Shown here: positions 6,510 to 8,357 of the stretch, piece after piece
Layout of the letters: each line of letters begins with the position of its first letter
Position numbering within the stretch: position 1 is the first letter of the stretch
Source: Treponema sp.
Lineage (GTDB): Bacteria; Spirochaetota; Spirochaetia; Treponematales; Treponemataceae
Assembly: GCA_024691265.1 (NCBI GenBank)
Contig: JAILNT010000136.1
Span: 1-8,357, forward strand
Direction of reading: 5' to 3'
DNA: 8,357 nt
Made by a program: the position numbers and the translations under genes
Notes under the pieces: generated by a model
Told to the model about the DNA's origin: nothing
Databases searched by the model: none
Seen by the model: only the letters and a program-made list of their open reading frames with translations

Positions 6510-7928
6510 TTACTCCCCTATATCTTCTTGAACAGTACCCTTGAATGTATTTCCATTTAAACTATCCAAATGTACTGTTACAAACTTTCCAATGACAGAA
6601 CGAGGAGCCTTGAATGCAACTCTTTCGTCTTGTTCTGTTTTTCCAAGAAGTTCATCTTTATTATCACGGCTTACGCTTTCAGCAAGAACTTTAATTGTCT
6701 TTCCGACTCTTTTTTCCATTTCTTCCTGTGTAATAACAAGCTGCATATCAATGATTTTTTGTAATCTCTTTTTCTTTTCAGCCATAGAGATTTGATTTGC
6801 CATTGAAGCGGCTGGAGTTCCTTCTCTTGGATTATAATAGTACATAAATGCAGATTCATAATGAACAGTTTTCATAAGAGAAACTGCTTCTTCTACATCT
6901 TCATCTGTTTCTCCAGGGAAACCAAGCATTATGTCTGTTGTAAGAGAAACATCTGGTATTCTATTTCTGATTCTTTCTACTAAATCAAGATACTGTTCTC
7001 TTGTATAATGGCGGTTCATGGCTTTTAAAATCTTAGAACTTCCATGCTGTACAGGAAGATGAACATGATGACAAAGAACAGGATTTTTAGCGATGACATC
7101 AATAAGTTCATCACTTAAATCTTTTGGGTGACTTGATTCAAATCTTACCCAGCCAATCGGAGAGTTAGTAGCTTTTATGTGGTCTGCAATTCTCTGCATA
7201 AGCTCAGGGAATTTTATAATTTCATCTGTATCAGGAGAATCTTTTGTCATTTTTCCCCTATAGCTGTTTACATTCTGTCCCAAAAGTGTTATTTCACGAA
7301 CGCCTTTTTCAGAAAGAGAATCGATTTCTGCTAAGATTTCTGAAACAGAACGAGAAACTTCACGTCCACGAACATAAGGAACTATACAGTATGTACAAAA
7401 ATTGTTACAACCATTCATGATAGGTACAAAAGCTGTAAATGCACCTGGTTCAAGGCTTAAAGAAGAGAATGTGTAAACTGGGTCTTCACTTATATCAACA
7501 GGCTTTTTATGAGCTTCAACAGCATCAATTATATCTCCCATTCTCTGTTTTCCATAAGTACCAACAACATAATCTACAACCGGATAATCCCTCTTCATTG
7601 ATTTAAGAAGTCTTTCCGCCATACAACCCATTACAACAACTGTAAGAGGCTTTGGACCATCTTTTACATATTCTGCAGCAATAGGTAATGATTTCGCCTT
7701 TGCTCCCTGAATACAATGTCTAACCTTTTTAAGCCCATCATAATAACCAAGACGTCCAAATATACGATTTTCAGCAGTAGCACGAACAGAACATGTATTT
7801 ATGATAATTATATCTGCTAATTCAGGATTTTCAGCCTTTGTCCAGCCACGTGCAATAAAGGTTTGTTCAGCAGCAGCTGATTCTGCAATGTTCATCTGAC
7901 AGCCATAAGTTTCAAAAAAATAGGTCAT
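6510..7928 (-). CDS. miaB: tRNA-2-methylthio-N6-dimethylallyladenosine synthase MiaB
   Basis: A complete 472-residue radical-SAM methylthiotransferase that converts i6A37 to ms2i6A37 in tRNAs reading UNN codons. The N-terminal UPF0004 domain carries C10 (TYGCQMN), C46 (INTCSVR) and C102 (VMGCMAE), ligands of the auxiliary [4Fe-4S] cluster. The radical-SAM domain has C174, C178 and C181 in GCNNFCTYCIVPYVRGRE, and further family motifs LLGQNVNSY (215-223), RFESSHP (262-268), LPVQHGS (291-297) and TDIMLGFPGET (331-341). The TRAM RNA-binding domain is at about 405-467. TYGCQMN and GRE favour MiaB over MtaB or RimO. Oddity: C46 to C102 is 56 residues, about 20 more than the 34 in E. coli MiaB, through an insertion near 65-94. 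The ATG at 7928 follows AGAGGA by six bases. It lies 57 bases after folD and 26 before the LapA-like gene, likely one transcript. Confidence 0.96.
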   Translation of the reverse strand: MTYFFETYGCQMNIAESAAAEQTFIARGWTKAENPELADIIIINTCSVRATAENRIFGRLGYYDGLKKVRHCIQGAKAKSLPIAAEYVKDGPKPLTVVVMGCMAERLLKSMKRDYPVVDYVVGTYGKQRMGDIIDAVEAHKKPVDISEDPVYTFSSLSLEPGAFTAFVPIMNGCNNFCTYCIVPYVRGREVSRSVSEILAEIDSLSEKGVREITLLGQNVNSYRGKMTKDSPDTDEIIKFPELMQRIADHIKATNSPIGWVRFESSHPKDLSDELIDVIAKNPVLCHHVHLPVQHGSSKILKAMNRHYTREQYLDLVERIRNRIPDVSLTTDIMLGFPGETDEDVEEAVSLMKTVHYESAFMYYYNPREGTPAASMANQISMAEKKKRLQKIIDMQLVITQEEMEKRVGKTIKVLAESVSRDNKDELLGKTEQDERVAFKAPRSVIGKFVTVHLDSLNGNTFKGTVQEDIGE

Positions 7929-7986
7929 GAGATTCCTCTAAAATAAGATACGAGATAAGTATATATAAGAAAATGGAATGTGTATT

Positions 7987-8256
7987 TTAACAAATGCATG
8001 AAGAGCTTGCAATAGCAGCTTCCAGTGTATTTTGCATAAGCATTGCAATAGTCATTGGACCTACACCGCCTGGAACTGGAGTAATATAAGAAGCCTTTTC
8101 TTTTACAGCGTCAAAATCAACATCACCACAAAGGCGGAAACCGGATTTTTTAGAACTATCTGCTATTCTATTTACTCCAACATCAATAACGACAGCACCA
8201 TCTTTTACCATATCCGCAGTTATTGCTTTCGCTTTACCAACGGCAGCAACAAGAAT
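7987..8256 (-). CDS. folD: Methylenetetrahydrofolate dehydrogenase/cyclohydrolase FolD, C-terminal fragment
   Basis: FolD interconverts 5,10-methylene-, 5,10-methenyl- and 10-formyl-tetrahydrofolate in the cytoplasm. Only the last 89 residues are recognisable, out of about 290 usual. They belong to the NADP-binding domain: ILVAAVGKAKAITADMVKDG, VVIDVGVNR, LCGDVDFDAV, then the family signature PVPGGVGPMTIAML and a tail ending NTLEAA plus ten extra residues rich in Ser and Cys. An ATG at 8211 lies inside the conserved domain and is not the true start. The coding match stops at about 8256, where the sequence turns into an inverted copy of the same gene. The minus frame stays open to the window edge, but its translation beyond 8256 is antisense of folD and is not FolD. 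The gene is therefore either cut by a real rearrangement or, more likely, incomplete because of a chimeric contig end. It is first in the minus-strand series. Confidence 0.9.
   Translation of the reverse strand: MLVAAVGKAKAITADMVKDGAVVIDVGVNRIADSSKKSGFRLCGDVDFDAVKEKASYITPVPGGVGPMTIAMLMQNTLEAAIASSSCIC
8111..8213. repeat. Left arm of a 103-base inverted repeat within folD
   Basis: This arm is authentic folD coding sequence on the minus strand. Its reverse complement matches 8255-8357 at 100 of 103 positions without gaps, and coordinates of paired bases sum to 8468. The arms are separated by 41 bases (8214-8254) of uninterrupted folD, and the right arm runs to the window edge, so the repeat may be longer. 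Confidence 0.95.
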
Positions 8257-8357
8257 ATGGTAAAAGATGGTGCTGTCGTTATTGATGTTGTAGTAAATAG
8301 AATAGCAGATAGTTCTAAAAAATCCGGTTTCCGTCTTTGTGGTTATGTTGATTTTGA
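8255..8357 (+). pseudogene. Inverted partial copy of folD (right arm), reading on the plus strand
   Basis: Read on the plus strand from 8257 this gives MVKDGAVVIDVVVNRIADSS and continues to a YVDF motif, the same piece of FolD found on the minus strand. Three bases differ from the left arm, all with T in this copy: 8291 (G to T, Gly to Val in DVG), 8334 (C to T, silent) and 8344 (G to T, Asp to Tyr in GDVDF). Two changes hit conserved residues, so this copy is not a working gene. Nothing upstream supplies the rest of FolD. It is best read as a fold-back chimera at a contig end, or else a broken inverted duplicate. Confidence 0.85.

Noticed and set aside
6173..6544. Plus-strand open frame opposite the LapA-like gene
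   Set aside because: It is a mirror of the LapA-like membrane protein; its Ser/Thr-rich product has no family features, while the minus-strand gene has a good ribosome binding site and operon spacing.
8214..8254. Spacer of the inverted repeat considered as an invertible-element or attachment-site core
   Set aside because: It is uninterrupted folD coding sequence with no recombinase gene nearby, and the three mismatches and edge position fit a chimeric join better.
8257..8357. Minus-strand frame open past 8256 to the edge, as if folD continued
   Set aside because: The translation there is the antisense of the inverted folD copy and shows no FolD similarity; openness alone is not evidence of coding.

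Overview
The window looks like chromosomal DNA from an AT-rich spirochaete, most likely a host-associated Treponema. The main pointer is a full-length archaeal-type (class I) lysyl-tRNA synthetase, which among bacteria is typical of Treponema and Borrelia. A methyl-accepting chemotaxis protein and a YufP/YufQ-like (BmpA/PnrA-type) ABC permease pair fit the same assignment. No rRNA, tRNA, CRISPR array, insertion sequence or phage gene was recognised. No gene-free stretch exceeds 300 bases; the longest gap is 3232-3512 (281 bases).

Layout. Plus strand, 2-1263: the 3' end of one ABC permease gene and a complete second one, overlapping by ATGA. They are probably the membrane half of a nucleoside-type importer whose ATPase and binding lipoprotein would lie upstream, outside the window. 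Minus strand, 1210-3231: a transmembrane chemoreceptor that converges on the permease and overlaps its 3' end by 54 bases. The likely receptor terminator lies inside the permease reading frame at 1099-1133. A 281-base gap (3232-3512) holds the lysS terminator, a candidate receptor promoter and a small inverted repeat. Minus strand, 3513-8256: a same-direction series folD (3' fragment) - miaB - LapA-like membrane protein - SPOR-domain lipoprotein - lysS, with gaps of 57, 26, 2 and 38 bases.

The minus-strand series combines one-carbon metabolism (FolD), tRNA modification (MiaB), tRNA charging (LysRS) and two envelope proteins of unknown role. It reads as an ordinary housekeeping operon. lysS also appears to have its own promoter, so close to the start codon that the mRNA would be nearly leaderless.

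The most unusual structure is at the right edge. Bases 8255-8357 are an inverted copy (100 of 103 identical) of bases 8111-8213, so folD folds back on itself after 89 C-terminal codons. Two of the three differences change conserved FolD residues, and the junction falls on a self-complementary ATAT. A fold-back chimera at a contig end is the most likely explanation; a real inverted duplication is possible. I found no convincing new defence, mobile or biosynthetic system in this window.
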